Of a DNA stretch of 64,000 nt, positions 28,499 to 36,693 are shown in pieces. The notes under the pieces were generated by a model. It made no database searches, was not told where the DNA came from, and saw only the letters and a list, made by a program, of their open reading frames with translations. The DNA is taken from assembly GCF_003688995.1 (NCBI RefSeq), contig NZ_PENI01000035.1, positions 37,032 to 101,031 on the forward strand. Reading direction: 5' to 3'. This DNA comes from Streptomyces shenzhenensis. GTDB lineage: Bacteria; Actinomycetota; Actinomycetes; Streptomycetales; Streptomycetaceae. The translations under genes were made by a program, and so were the position numbers. Each line of letters starts with the position of its first letter. The first letter of the stretch is position 1.

Positions 28499-28716
28499 GC
28501 ACCCCAAGGGGGCGCGGGGAACTGCGCGCCCAGCCACAACGGCGCCGCAGCCAACCGACGCCCCGAAGGGGCGCGGGGAACTGCGCGAGCAACCACAACG
28601 AAGCCGCAGACAACCGACCGCCCCACCCCCACGCCAACCAACCCCCACCAGAACCAGCGCCCCAAAGGGGCGCGAGGAACTGCGCGAGCAACCACAACGA
28701 AGCCGCAGACAACCGA
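28499..28716. repeat. Three copies of a 60-bp intergenic repeat in the 342-bp dacB/metalloprotease gap
   Basis: Copies at about 28499-28558, 28559-28618 and 28657-28716 share the core GGGGCGCGGGGAACTGCG followed by AACCACAACGAAGCCGCAG. The first two are directly adjacent; the third follows a C/A-rich spacer that resembles sequence before copy 1. Each copy begins with a small inverted repeat, clearest in copy 3 (GCGCCCC-AAA-GGGGCGC). A fourth copy is at 36595-36655. The rest of this 342-bp gap holds nothing else I can identify. Confidence 0.9.
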
Positions 28717-28747
28717 GACCTCACCCCACCCCAACCCAGCGGAGCGC

Positions 28748-30334
28748 TCAGCAGCCGCAGCCCGCCAACGCCGTGGCCGTCGCGTCCAGCGCCGCCTGCG
28801 CCTCGACGGCGTTCGTCGTGTCGGACGCCAGGAAGGCGAAGGCCAGCAGCCGGCCGTCCCGGTCGACGACGGTGCCGGCCAGTGAGTTGACCCCCGTCAG
28901 GGTGCCCGTCTTGGCCCGTACGACGCCCGCCGCGCCGTCGGTGTAGCGGCCGCTGAGGGTGCCGGTGAAGCCGGCCACCGGAAGGCCGGTGAGGACCGGG
29001 CGCAGGTCGGGGCGGGCCGGCGAGGCGGCCTCGGCGAGGAGGGCGGTGAGGAGGTTCGCGGTCAGCCGGTCGTCGCGGTTCAGGCCGCTGCCGTCGTGGA
29101 AGACGGATCCGGCCGTCGGCAGGCCCAGCTTGGTCAGCTGGGCGGCGATGGCGCGGGCGCCGCCGTCGAAGTCGGCCGGCCCGCCGGTGGCGACGGCGGT
29201 CTGCCGGGCCAGTGCCTCGGCGATGTCGTTGTCGCTGTCGGTCAGCATGCGTTCGACCAGGGCGGACAGCGGGGGCGAGGCGACGGAGGCGACGGTGGTG
29301 GCACGGCCGGTGGCCTTGCCGGGGCCGGGGGCCGCCGTCTTGATGCCGGCCTCCCCGAGGAGGTCGGCGAAGGTGCGGGCCGCGCCCGCCGCGGGGTCGG
29401 GCACCCGGGGCGCCGGGCCGCTCGTCGAGGCGTCGGCGCGGCCCTCGTCGGCCATCAGGGCGCTGACCCGGGCGAGGTTGTCGTTCACGCCGATGGGGTG
29501 CAGGTCGGGGCCCGCGTACAGGCTGGTGTCGTAGGCGAGGGTGACGTCGTGGACGCCGCGGTCGCGCAGCGCCTTCGCGGTGTCGGTGGCGAGCGTGCGC
29601 AGGCCGGCCCAGCCGTCGGAGTTCTTCCGGGCGGTGAGGGTGGGGTCGCCGCCGCCGACCAGGACGAGTTTCTTCGTGCCGGGCTCCAGGGCCGCGCGAG
29701 TGGTGAGGCGGTGGTCGGGGCCGAGGGCGGAGAGGGCCGCGACCGCCGTGGCGATCTTCGTGGTGGAGGCGGGGGTCAGCGCCTTGTCGGCGCCGGTGCC
29801 GTACAGCCGCTTGCCGGTCGCCGTGTCGACCACGACGGCCGCGTGGGAGCCGCCGAGCGCCGGGACGCCCAGGAGCGGCCCGAGGACGTCCGCGAGGGGC
29901 TTTCCGCCGCCCGTGGTGTCCGCGGCATGCGCGGTGCCGCCGAGACCGGTCAGCACGGCCGCCGCGCTCGGGGCGGGCCGTGGTGTCCCGGAGCCCGTGC
30001 CGGAGTCGTCGTCGTGATCTGCGCCACCTGCCCGTTCCAGGGCGGCGGCCCGGTCCCGCTCGGCCGTACGCTGACCGTTGGCGTCCCAGGGACCGGCGGC
30101 GGTCACCACCCAGGCGGCCAGCGCCAGCCCGGCGGTGGCGGCACCCGCGGTGTACTGCCAGGTTCGCGCTGTCCCGGCCCCGGGGGTCCGCGTGAGCTGC
30201 GGTTTCACGGCCCGTACGAGCCGCGCGACCCGCGGCCGGGCGGTCGCCGCGGCCCCTGCCAGACGTGGTCGTACGGCGTTCACGATCCGCACCACGTGCG
30301 GTCTCGCGGCGCGCCAAGGCCCCTGCTCTGGCAT
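28748..30334 (-). CDS. dacB: D-alanyl-D-alanine carboxypeptidase/endopeptidase (class C PBP4)
   Basis: Penicillin-binding hydrolase that trims peptidoglycan stem peptides. The 528-residue protein has a basic N-terminus and one transmembrane helix (about residues 50-75), then a linker and the PBP4 catalytic domain with the three active-site motifs: SxxK as PASTTK, SxN as DSDNDIAE and KTG as VRAKTGTL. ATG at 30334 is preferred over GTG at 30340 because AAAGGGG sits 9 bp before it. It is divergent from ppa across 85 bp. Confidence 0.92.
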   Translation of the reverse strand: MPEQGPWRAARPHVVRIVNAVRPRLAGAAATARPRVARLVRAVKPQLTRTPGAGTARTWQYTAGAATAGLALAAWVVTAAGPWDANGQRTAERDRAAALERAGGADHDDDSGTGSGTPRPAPSAAAVLTGLGGTAHAADTTGGGKPLADVLGPLLGVPALGGSHAAVVVDTATGKRLYGTGADKALTPASTTKIATAVAALSALGPDHRLTTRAALEPGTKKLVLVGGGDPTLTARKNSDGWAGLRTLATDTAKALRDRGVHDVTLAYDTSLYAGPDLHPIGVNDNLARVSALMADEGRADASTSGPAPRVPDPAAGAARTFADLLGEAGIKTAAPGPGKATGRATTVASVASPPLSALVERMLTDSDNDIAEALARQTAVATGGPADFDGGARAIAAQLTKLGLPTAGSVFHDGSGLNRDDRLTANLLTALLAEAASPARPDLRPVLTGLPVAGFTGTLSGRYTDGAAGVVRAKTGTLTGVNSLAGTVVDRDGRLLAFAFLASDTTNAVEAQAALDATATALAGCGC

Positions 30335-30419
30335 GACCACCAGCCCCTTTCGCGATCACACACCTGCGTGAGGGACACTTAACCACCAGAACTATGTGCT
30401 GATCATGGAGGAGCCACCG

Positions 30420-30911
30420 GTGGAGTTCGACGTCACGATCGAGATCCCGAAGGGTTCGCGGAACAAGTACGAGGTGGACCACGAGACCGGTCGGATCCGC
30501 CTGGACCGTCGTCTCTTCACCTCGACCGCCTACCCGACCGACTACGGCTTCGTCGAGAACACCCTCGGCGAGGACGGCGACCCGTTGGACGCGCTGGTCA
30601 TCCTGGACGAGCCGACGTTCCCGGGCTGCCTGATCCGCTGCCGGGCGATCGGCATGTTCCGCATGACGGACGAGGCGGGCGGCGACGACAAGCTGCTCTG
30701 CGTTCCGGCCACCGACCCGCGGGTGGAGCACCTGCGCGACATCCACCACGTGTCCGAGTTCGACCGCCTGGAGATCCAGCACTTCTTCGAGGTCTACAAG
30801 GACCTGGAGCCCGGCAAGTCGGTCGAGGGTGCCAACTGGGTGGGCCGTACGGACGCCGAGGCGGAGATCGAGCGGTCCTACAAGCGCCTCAAGGAGCAGG
30901 GCGGTCACTGA
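30420..30911 (+). CDS. ppa: Inorganic pyrophosphatase
   Basis: Soluble family I pyrophosphatase that hydrolyses PPi from biosynthetic reactions. The 163-residue length matches actinobacterial enzymes. The metal-binding signature DGDPLDALV is present with the preceding EIPKGSRNKYEVD and the later EVYKDLEPGKSVEG. GTG at 30420 is preceded by GGAGGA at good spacing, so the in-frame ATGs upstream are not used. A strong hairpin 12 bp after the stop should terminate it. Confidence 0.96.
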   Translation: MEFDVTIEIPKGSRNKYEVDHETGRIRLDRRLFTSTAYPTDYGFVENTLGEDGDPLDALVILDEPTFPGCLIRCRAIGMFRMTDEAGGDDKLLCVPATDPRVEHLRDIHHVSEFDRLEIQHFFEVYKDLEPGKSVEGANWVGRTDAEAEIERSYKRLKEQGGH

Positions 30912-30922
30912 GCCCGCTGCCG

Positions 30923-30962
30923 CACGGACGGGCCGTACGCGCACGCGTACGGCCCGTCCGTG
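30923..30962 (+). terminator. ppa terminator hairpin, 19-bp stem
   Basis: Arms 30923-30941 and 30944-30962 are perfect inverted repeats (CACGGACGGGCCGTACGCG and its complement) separated by CA. There is no U tract, which is normal for Streptomyces terminators. It isolates ppa from the thrE-like gene 55 bp further on. Confidence 0.8.
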
Positions 30963-31016
30963 TGTCCATGCGCATACTGAGGCTGACGGAAGGTGTCGTT
31001 CAGGGAGCGTTGAGGA

Positions 31017-32678
31017 GTGACCGAGGCGGAGGACCGCAAGCCTCGCTCGGACGAGGCGAGGACCACGTACGACCCCGAGGTCACGTCCGAGTTCGCCGTT
31101 CCTGCGGGTCTCGCGGTCCCGAGGGCCGGTACCGAGTCCGAGACGACGTCCGAGTTCGCCGTGCCGGAGGGGCTGGAGGCGCCGCAGCCGGCGAGCGCCG
31201 AGCCGGAGGGGTCGGCGTTCAGCCTGCCCAGCGGCTACAGCGCCCAGCACGGTCCGATGGTGTTCACGCCGCCCGGCGGTGTCCCGGCGGTCAGCCTGAC
31301 CAAGGACGCGCCCTGGCAGGACCGGATGCGCACGATGCTGCGGATGCCGGTGACCGAGCGGCCGGCGCCGGAGCCGGTGCACAAGGCGGAGGAGGGCGGC
31401 CCGGCCGTCCCGCGCGTGCTCGACCTGACCCTGCGCATCGGCGAACTGCTGCTGGCGGGCGGGGAGAACGCCGAGGACGTGGAGGCCGCGATGTTCGCGG
31501 TGTGCCGGTCCTACGGGCTCGACCGGTGCGAGCCCAATGTCACCTTCACGCTGCTGTCGATCTCGCACCAGCCGTCGCTGGTGGACGACCCGGTGACGGC
31601 CTCGCGGACGGTGCGCAGGCGGGGCACCGACTACACGCGGCTGGCGGCCGTCTTCCAACTCGTGGACGATCTCTCCTACCCGGAGACGCATGTGTCCCTG
31701 GAGGAGGCCTACCGGCGGCTCGCGGAGATCCGCCGCAACCGGCACCCCTACCCGGGCTGGGCACTGACCGCGGCGAGCGGGCTGCTGGCCGGCGCCGCCT
31801 CCGTCCTGGTCGGCGGCGATCTGATCGTGTTCTTCGCCGCCGCGCTGGGCGCGATGCTCGGCGACCGGCTCGCCTGGCTGTGCGCGGGGCGTGGGCTGCC
31901 GGAGTTCTACCAGTTCACGGTGGCCGCGATGCCGCCGGCCGCGATCGGGGTGGCGCTCACGCTGGCGCACGTCGACGTGCGGGCGGCGGCCGTGATCACC
32001 GGTGGGCTGTTCGCGCTGCTGCCCGGGCGGGCGCTGGTGGCGGGCGTGCAGGACGGTCTGACGGGCTTCTACATCACCGCGTCCGCGCGGCTGCTTGAGG
32101 TCATGTACTTCTTCGTCGGCATCGTCATCGGGGTGCTGATCGTCCTGTACTTCGGGGTGAAGGTGGGCGGCCAGCTCAACCCGGAGGCGGCGCTGAACAT
32201 CGAGGAGCGGCCGCTGCTGCAGATCGCGGCGGCGATGCTGCTGTCGCTGACCTTCGCCGTGCTGCTCCAGCAGGAGCGCTCCACGGTGCTGCCCGTCACC
32301 CTCAACGGGGGCGTCGCCTGGTCGGTGTACGGCGCGATGCACTACGTCGGCGACATCTCACCGGTCGCCTCCACGGCGGTGGCGGCGGGTCTGGTGGGCC
32401 TGTTCGGGCAGTTGCTGTCACGCTTCCGGTTCGCGTCCGCGCTGCCGTACACGACGGCGGCGATCGGCCCGCTGCTGCCGGGTTCGGCCACCTACTTCGG
32501 TCTGCTGTCCATCGCGCAGAACGAGGTCGACAAGGGGCTGGTGTCGCTGGCGAAGGCCGCGTCCCTCGCCATGGCCATCGCGATCGGGGTCAACCTCGGG
32601 GCGGAGATCTCGCGGCTGTTCCTGCGGGTGGGCTCCGCCGGGAAGCGGCGGGCGGCCAAGCGGACCAGGGGCTTTTGA
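31017..32678 (+). CDS. Threonine/serine exporter family protein
   Basis: A 553-residue membrane protein of the ThrE family, which exports threonine and serine using the proton gradient. A disordered N-terminal 120 residues, acidic and Pro-rich, precedes the cytoplasmic ThrE domain (LDLTLRIGELLLAGGENAEDVE, then SLVDDPVTASRTVRRRGTDY split). About ten transmembrane helices follow from residue 250, in the usual two-part arrangement. The C-terminus is basic (KRRAAKRTRGF). A short palindromic hairpin (CGGCCG-TTCGAG-CGGCCG) overlaps the sequence just after the stop. Confidence 0.88.
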   Translation: MTEAEDRKPRSDEARTTYDPEVTSEFAVPAGLAVPRAGTESETTSEFAVPEGLEAPQPASAEPEGSAFSLPSGYSAQHGPMVFTPPGGVPAVSLTKDAPWQDRMRTMLRMPVTERPAPEPVHKAEEGGPAVPRVLDLTLRIGELLLAGGENAEDVEAAMFAVCRSYGLDRCEPNVTFTLLSISHQPSLVDDPVTASRTVRRRGTDYTRLAAVFQLVDDLSYPETHVSLEEAYRRLAEIRRNRHPYPGWALTAASGLLAGAASVLVGGDLIVFFAAALGAMLGDRLAWLCAGRGLPEFYQFTVAAMPPAAIGVALTLAHVDVRAAAVITGGLFALLPGRALVAGVQDGLTGFYITASARLLEVMYFFVGIVIGVLIVLYFGVKVGGQLNPEAALNIEERPLLQIAAAMLLSLTFAVLLQQERSTVLPVTLNGGVAWSVYGAMHYVGDISPVASTAVAAGLVGLFGQLLSRFRFASALPYTTAAIGPLLPGSATYFGLLSIAQNEVDKGLVSLAKAASLAMAIAIGVNLGAEISRLFLRVGSAGKRRAAKRTRGF

Positions 32679-32856
32679 ACGGCCGTTCGAGCGGCCGGTG
32701 ACTCGCCCGGGAGGGCGGGCCCCGCCCTGCGGGAACGAGGCCACGGCCGTCCCGCACCGGGCCCGGGCATCGGCCGGGAGCACGCGGACGGCACCCCGGC
32801 GGCGGGCCCCGCGGGCAAGGCGATCCGGCCCCCGGGGCCCCTGGGCGCGGGGGCGG

Positions 32857-33879
32857 TCAGGGGCGGTAGTTGCCCTGCGGGGAGTCGTACGGGTACTGCT
32901 GCCGGCCGTGTCCCCCGTTGTCGTTGCCCTGCTCGCCGTACCCCTGGTCGCCGTAGGCCTGGTTGCCATAGCCCTGGTCGCCGTACCCCCGGCTGCCATA
33001 GCCCTGGTCGCCGTACCCCCGGCTGCCATAGCCCTGGTCGCCGTACGCCTGATTGCCGTAACCCTGGTTGCCGTAGGCCCGGTTGTCCTGGCCCTGGTTC
33101 CAGTTGCCGTACGGGTCCTGGGGCTGCTGCTGCGGCTGCTGCTGTGCCTGCTGCTCATAGGCCGGCTCGATCCGGCGCAGTTGGGTCGTGGCGTCGTCCA
33201 TGGCCGGGGGCTGCTGCTGGAAGGGCTGCTGCGCGGCGGGCTCGGCGGGCGGGTTGTTCTTGTTCTTGGAGCGGGCCCGCAGGAACTCGATGATGATCGG
33301 CACGACCGAGAGCAGGACGATCAGGATGAGGATCATCTCGATGTGCTGGTTCACGAAGTCGATGTTGCCCAGCCAGGAGCCGAGCAGCGTGACGCCCGCG
33401 CCCCACAGGATGCCGCCGATGACGTTGAAGACCAGGAACGAGCGGTACTTCATGCCGCTGACGCCGGCGATGATCGGCGTGAACGTGCGCACGATGGGCA
33501 CGAAGCGGGCCAGGACCAGGGACTTCGGGCCGTACTTCTCGAAGAACTCGTGCGCCTTGGTGACGTTCTCCTGCTTGAAGAGGCGGGAGTCCGGGCGGCT
33601 GAAGAGGCTCGGGCCGACCTTCTTGCCGAACATGTAGCCCGCCTGGTCGCCGAGGATCGCGGCGACGCAGATCAGGGCGATGGCCCCCCACAGCGGGAAG
33701 TCCAGCTGACCGGAGGTGATCAGCAGTCCGGCCGTGAACAGCAGCGAGTCACCTGGCAGAAAGAAGCCGATGAGCAGACCGGACTCGGCGAAGACGATGA
33801 GGAGCAGGCCCCAGATGCTGTACGTGTCCAGCAGATAATTGGGATCCAGCCAGCTCGGGCCGAGGGCAATCGTCGTCAC
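32857..33879 (-). CDS. DedA family membrane protein with Gln/Gly/Tyr repeat tail
   Basis: A 340-residue DedA/SNARE-associated protein. The membrane domain (residues about 1-205) has the family hallmarks ESGLLIGFFLPGDSLLF, GDQAGYMFGKKVGP, ARFVPIVRTFTPIIAG and the GxxxW-like VIGGILWGAGVT. DedA proteins include undecaprenyl-phosphate and phospholipid flippases. The C-terminal 130 residues are disordered, Gln-rich then built of YGDQG/YGSRG/YGNQA repeats. GTG at 33879 is preceded by AGGAG 9 bp upstream and replaces the longer frame. Confidence 0.9.
   Translation of the reverse strand: MTTIALGPSWLDPNYLLDTYSIWGLLLIVFAESGLLIGFFLPGDSLLFTAGLLITSGQLDFPLWGAIALICVAAILGDQAGYMFGKKVGPSLFSRPDSRLFKQENVTKAHEFFEKYGPKSLVLARFVPIVRTFTPIIAGVSGMKYRSFLVFNVIGGILWGAGVTLLGSWLGNIDFVNQHIEMILILIVLLSVVPIIIEFLRARSKNKNNPPAEPAAQQPFQQQPPAMDDATTQLRRIEPAYEQQAQQQPQQQPQDPYGNWNQGQDNRAYGNQGYGNQAYGDQGYGSRGYGDQGYGSRGYGDQGYGNQAYGDQGYGEQGNDNGGHGRQQYPYDSPQGNYRP
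32935..33085 (-). repeat. 15/30-bp tandem repeats coding the YGDQG tail of the DedA protein
   Basis: About ten 15-bp units each encode YG(D/N/S)(Q/R)(G/A). Two adjacent 30-bp copies at 32971-33000 and 33001-33030 are identical and a third continues partly, showing recent duplication. The length of the tail is therefore likely to vary among strains. Confidence 0.92.
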
Positions 33880-34055
33880 GGTTCCGGGCTCCTGAGGGGT
33901 GAGGGCGGCGGTGGCTTTGGTGCGGCCGCACAAAGCTATCAACGCCGGGTGACCGCCTCAGGTTCCACCGGTGGCTCCGGGATGCGCTGTGGGTCCGATG
34001 GGATGAATCTGTGCGTCTCATCGCCCCGGCCCATGAGCCTCGCGGCCCTTGCCCC

Positions 34056-34817
34056 CTATGCGGTGTGCCGGGCGGCGTTGGCCAGGATCGCCTCCTTGAG
34101 GTGCTCGGCGAGGCCCGGCCGCATCGAGTCGTAGAAGGCCTTGAAGCGCTCGTCGGCGACGTACATCTCACCGAGGCAGCGGTGCATCTCGTGCGGGCAC
34201 GCGTAGTACGACCGGGCGATGTGCCGCCGGTGCTCCTCGGCCAGGTCCATGGCCGGCTCGCCGGCCGGGGGCACGCCCGCGTCCACCAGGGCCGCGTACC
34301 GCTCGCTCCAGTCGTCGGCCTCGGCCTGGAGCCGCTTCCAGTCCTCCTTGGTGCAGCGGGCGGCGCGGCGCTGCGACTCGGCGTACGCCTCCGTGCCGCC
34401 CCAGCGCGCCTCCGCCTCCTCGGCGTACTGCTCGGGATCCTTGTCCCCGAAGACCTCGAACCGCTCCTTCGGGGTGAGGTCGATGCCCATTCTGCGTGCC
34501 TCCATGGCGTGCTCCACGGCCTCGGCCATCCGCTGCAGCTTCTCGATCCGGGCGGTCAGCAGCGCGTGCCGGCGGCGCAGGTACGCGCGCGGGTCCGCGT
34601 CCGGGTCGTCGAGCAGGACCGTGACCTCGTCGAGCGGGAAGCCGAGCTCCCGGTAGAACAGGATCCGCTGCAGCCGGTCGAGGTCGGCGTCGCTGTAGCG
34701 CCGGTGGCCCGCGTGGCTGCGGCCGCCCGGGACGAGCAGGCCGATCTCGTCGTAGTGGTGCAGGGTGCGCACCGTGACTCCGGCGAACCCGGCGACCTGT
34801 CCCACGGAGTAGCTCAC
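34056..34817 (-). CDS. tipA: Thiopeptide-activated MerR-family regulator TipAL (with internal TipAS)
   Basis: A 253-residue protein with an N-terminal MerR winged helix (SYSVGQVAGFAGVTVRTLHH, residues 2-21; HAGHRRYSDADLDRLQ), a coiled-coil dimerisation helix to about residue 108, and the C-terminal TipAS globin-like drug-recognition domain. TipAL is covalently modified by thiostrepton-type thiopeptides; the cysteines at positions 207 and 214 (ACPHEMHRCLGEM) are both present. The length and internal Met110 match the Streptomyces lividans protein. The GTG start is preceded by GAAGGAG. It probably activates its own promoter, described in a separate entry. Confidence 0.96.
   Translation of the reverse strand: MSYSVGQVAGFAGVTVRTLHHYDEIGLLVPGGRSHAGHRRYSDADLDRLQRILFYRELGFPLDEVTVLLDDPDADPRAYLRRRHALLTARIEKLQRMAEAVEHAMEARRMGIDLTPKERFEVFGDKDPEQYAEEAEARWGGTEAYAESQRRAARCTKEDWKRLQAEADDWSERYAALVDAGVPPAGEPAMDLAEEHRRHIARSYYACPHEMHRCLGEMYVADERFKAFYDSMRPGLAEHLKEAILANAARHTA
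34488..34503 (-). promoter_or_regulatory. Internal ribosome-binding site and start for TipAS
   Basis: On the minus strand GGAGG (34499-34503) lies 8 bases before the in-frame ATG of codon 110 (34488-34490). This is the position of the alternative TipAS start, giving a 144-residue drug-binding domain without the DNA-binding head. A full Shine-Dalgarno sequence in mid-gene supports conserved dual translation. Confidence 0.8.
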
Positions 34818-34845
34818 TTCCGCTCCTTCTCTCGGTACGCGCTCC

Positions 34846-34876
34846 ACGGTGCCCCCTCACGTGACGTGAGGTGCAA
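34846..34876 (-). promoter_or_regulatory. tipA promoter with MerR-type 19-bp spacer and inverted-repeat operator
   Basis: On the minus strand the -35 TTGCAC (34871-34876) and -10 CACCGT (34846-34851) are separated by 19 bp. The spacer region holds the inverted repeat CCTCACGT-C-ACGTGAGG (34855-34871). The overlong spacer with a dyad is the arrangement MerR-family activators untwist, and the sequence is nearly that of the known ptipA promoter. It lies in a 352-bp gap between tipA and gad; the remaining part, to 35169, holds the gad leader and no gene I can support. Confidence 0.92.
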
Positions 34877-35169
34877 GCCTCTTCCCCTCGGGATGTTCGC
34901 CCGCTTACGCCCGTTTATCGTGAGCCCGTGGCCCAGGACACGGCGCGGCAGGCGCCCACCGCTCCGGCGGCTCCGGCGCACGGCCGCGACGGTCCAGGGC
35001 GTGCTCCGGGCGGACCTGCCCGACGTGCTCGGGGTCGGCCGGCACTCCGTGGCGTGGGTCTTCATCGTGCTCACCGCGACCGGGACCGCGGACGCCGTTG
35101 CGCGCGGACGGTACGGCGATGCGCTGACCGGCCGACCGACCACCCACGACTCTCCAGGAAGGCACGTCC

Positions 35170-36582
35170 ATGGCACTGCACAAGGGTCCGCAGAAGCACG
35201 AACACCGGCGGCTGTCCGTCAACCCGTTCTTCGGGGAGGCGAATCCGGTCGGCGGCATGACCGAGGCCCCGCCCACCCACCGGCTGCCGAGCGCACCGCT
35301 CGCGCCGTCGACCGCGTACCAACTGGTGCACGACGAGCTGATGCTGGACGGCAACGCCCGGCTCAACCTGGCCACCTTCGTGACCACCTGGATGGAGCCG
35401 CAGGCCGGTGTCCTGATGGCCGAGTGCCGGGACAAGAACATGATAGACAAGGACGAGTACCCGCGCACGGCCGAGCTGGAGCGGCGCTGTGTGGCGATGC
35501 TCGCCGACCTGTGGAACGCGCCGGACCCGTCGGCCGCCGTGGGCTGTTCGACGACCGGCTCCAGCGAGGCGTGCATGCTGGCCGGCATGGCGCTCAAGCG
35601 GCGGTGGATGCAGCGCAACCAGGACCGCTATCCGTCCAGCGGGGTACGCCCCAACCTCGTCATGGGCGTGAACGTCCAGGTCTGCTGGGAGAAGTTCTGC
35701 AACTTCTGGGAGGTCGAGGCCCGCCAGGTGCCGATGGAGGGCGACCGGTACCACCTCGATCCGCAGGCCGCGGCCGAGCTGTGCGACGAGAACACCATCG
35801 GGGTCGTCGGCATCCTCGGCTCCACCTTCGACGGGTCGTACGAGCCGATCGCCGACCTGTGCGCGGCCCTGGACGACCTCCAGGAGCGCACGGGCCTGGA
35901 CGTGCCGGTGCACGTGGACGGCGCGTCCGGCGGCATGGTCGCGCCGTTCCTCGACGAGGACCTGGTGTGGGACTTCCGCCTCCCGCGGGTGGCGTCGATC
36001 AACACCTCGGGGCACAAGTACGGTCTGGTCTACCCCGGCGTCGGCTGGGCGCTGTGGCGGGACAAGGAGGCGCTGCCCGAGGAGCTGGTCTTCCGGGTCA
36101 ACTACCTGGGCGGCGACATGCCGACCTTCGCGCTGAACTTCTCCCGGCCCGGCGCGCAGGTGGTCGCGCAGTACTACACATTCCTGCGGCTGGGCCGCGA
36201 GGGCTACCGGGCCGTGCAGCAGTCCACCCGGGACGTGGCGGGTGCGCTCGCCGAACGGATCGCCGCGTTCGGCGACTTCCGGCTGCTGACCCGGGGCGAC
36301 CAGTTGCCGGTGTTCGCGTTCACCACCGCACCGGACGTGACGTCGTTCGACGTCTTCGACGTCTCCCGGCGGCTGCGGGAGGGCGGCTGGCTGGTGCCCG
36401 CGTACACCTTCCCGCCGCACCGGGAGGATCTGTCCGTACTGCGGATCGTGTGCCGCAACGGCTTCTCGACCGACCTCGCGGACCTGTTCATCGAGAACCT
36501 GGGCCGTCTCCTGCCCGAACTGCGCCGCCAGCCACACCCCCTGACCCAGGACAAACAAGCAGCCACGGGCTTCCACCACTGA
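35170..36582 (+). CDS. gadB: Glutamate decarboxylase
   Basis: PLP enzyme converting glutamate to GABA and CO2. The 470-residue protein has the cofactor-binding segments TGSSEACMLAGMALK and VHVDGASGGMVAPF and the Schiff-base lysine K283 in NTSGHKYGLVYPGVGW. The N-terminus RRLSVNPFFGEANPV and the C-terminal QAATGFHH ending are typical of bacterial/plant-type Gad. AGGAAGG lies 10 bp before the ATG. No GABA antiporter gene is adjacent, so an acid-resistance role is not implied by context. Confidence 0.93.
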   Translation: MALHKGPQKHEHRRLSVNPFFGEANPVGGMTEAPPTHRLPSAPLAPSTAYQLVHDELMLDGNARLNLATFVTTWMEPQAGVLMAECRDKNMIDKDEYPRTAELERRCVAMLADLWNAPDPSAAVGCSTTGSSEACMLAGMALKRRWMQRNQDRYPSSGVRPNLVMGVNVQVCWEKFCNFWEVEARQVPMEGDRYHLDPQAAAELCDENTIGVVGILGSTFDGSYEPIADLCAALDDLQERTGLDVPVHVDGASGGMVAPFLDEDLVWDFRLPRVASINTSGHKYGLVYPGVGWALWRDKEALPEELVFRVNYLGGDMPTFALNFSRPGAQVVAQYYTFLRLGREGYRAVQQSTRDVAGALAERIAAFGDFRLLTRGDQLPVFAFTTAPDVTSFDVFDVSRRLREGGWLVPAYTFPPHREDLSVLRIVCRNGFSTDLADLFIENLGRLLPELRRQPHPLTQDKQAATGFHH

Positions 36583-36594
36583 CACCCAGAGGCA

Positions 36595-36655
36595 GCGCCC
36601 AAAGGGGCGCGGGGAACTGCGTGACAAGCCACGACGAAGCCGCAGCAGACCGGCG
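36595..36655. repeat. Fourth copy of the 60-bp intergenic repeat
   Basis: Starts with GCGCCC-AAAG-GGGCGC and continues with the same GGGGCGCGGGGAACTGCG core and GAAGCCGCAG end found in the three copies near 28.5-28.7 kb. It lies between the convergent gad and padR genes, starting 13 bp after the gad stop. Confidence 0.9.
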
Positions 36656-36693
36656 GCGCACCCCGGCAGCGGGCGACCGTGAGGTCGATGTGA

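Noticed and set aside
28470..32342. Very long minus-strand open frame (1,290 codons) over dacB, ppa and thrE
   Set aside because: It is a by-product of high GC; real genes with family motifs occupy other frames, and its translation is Arg/Pro/His-rich without domains.
32935..33085. CRISPR-like regular repeats
   Set aside because: The units are in-frame coding repeats of 15/30 bp without spacers.
34928..35169. Small gene before gad with a hydrophobic stretch (VAWVFIVLTATGTADAVA)
   Set aside because: No supported start or ribosome-binding site; it runs out of frame into gad and no family is seen. Could be a remnant, but not supportable.
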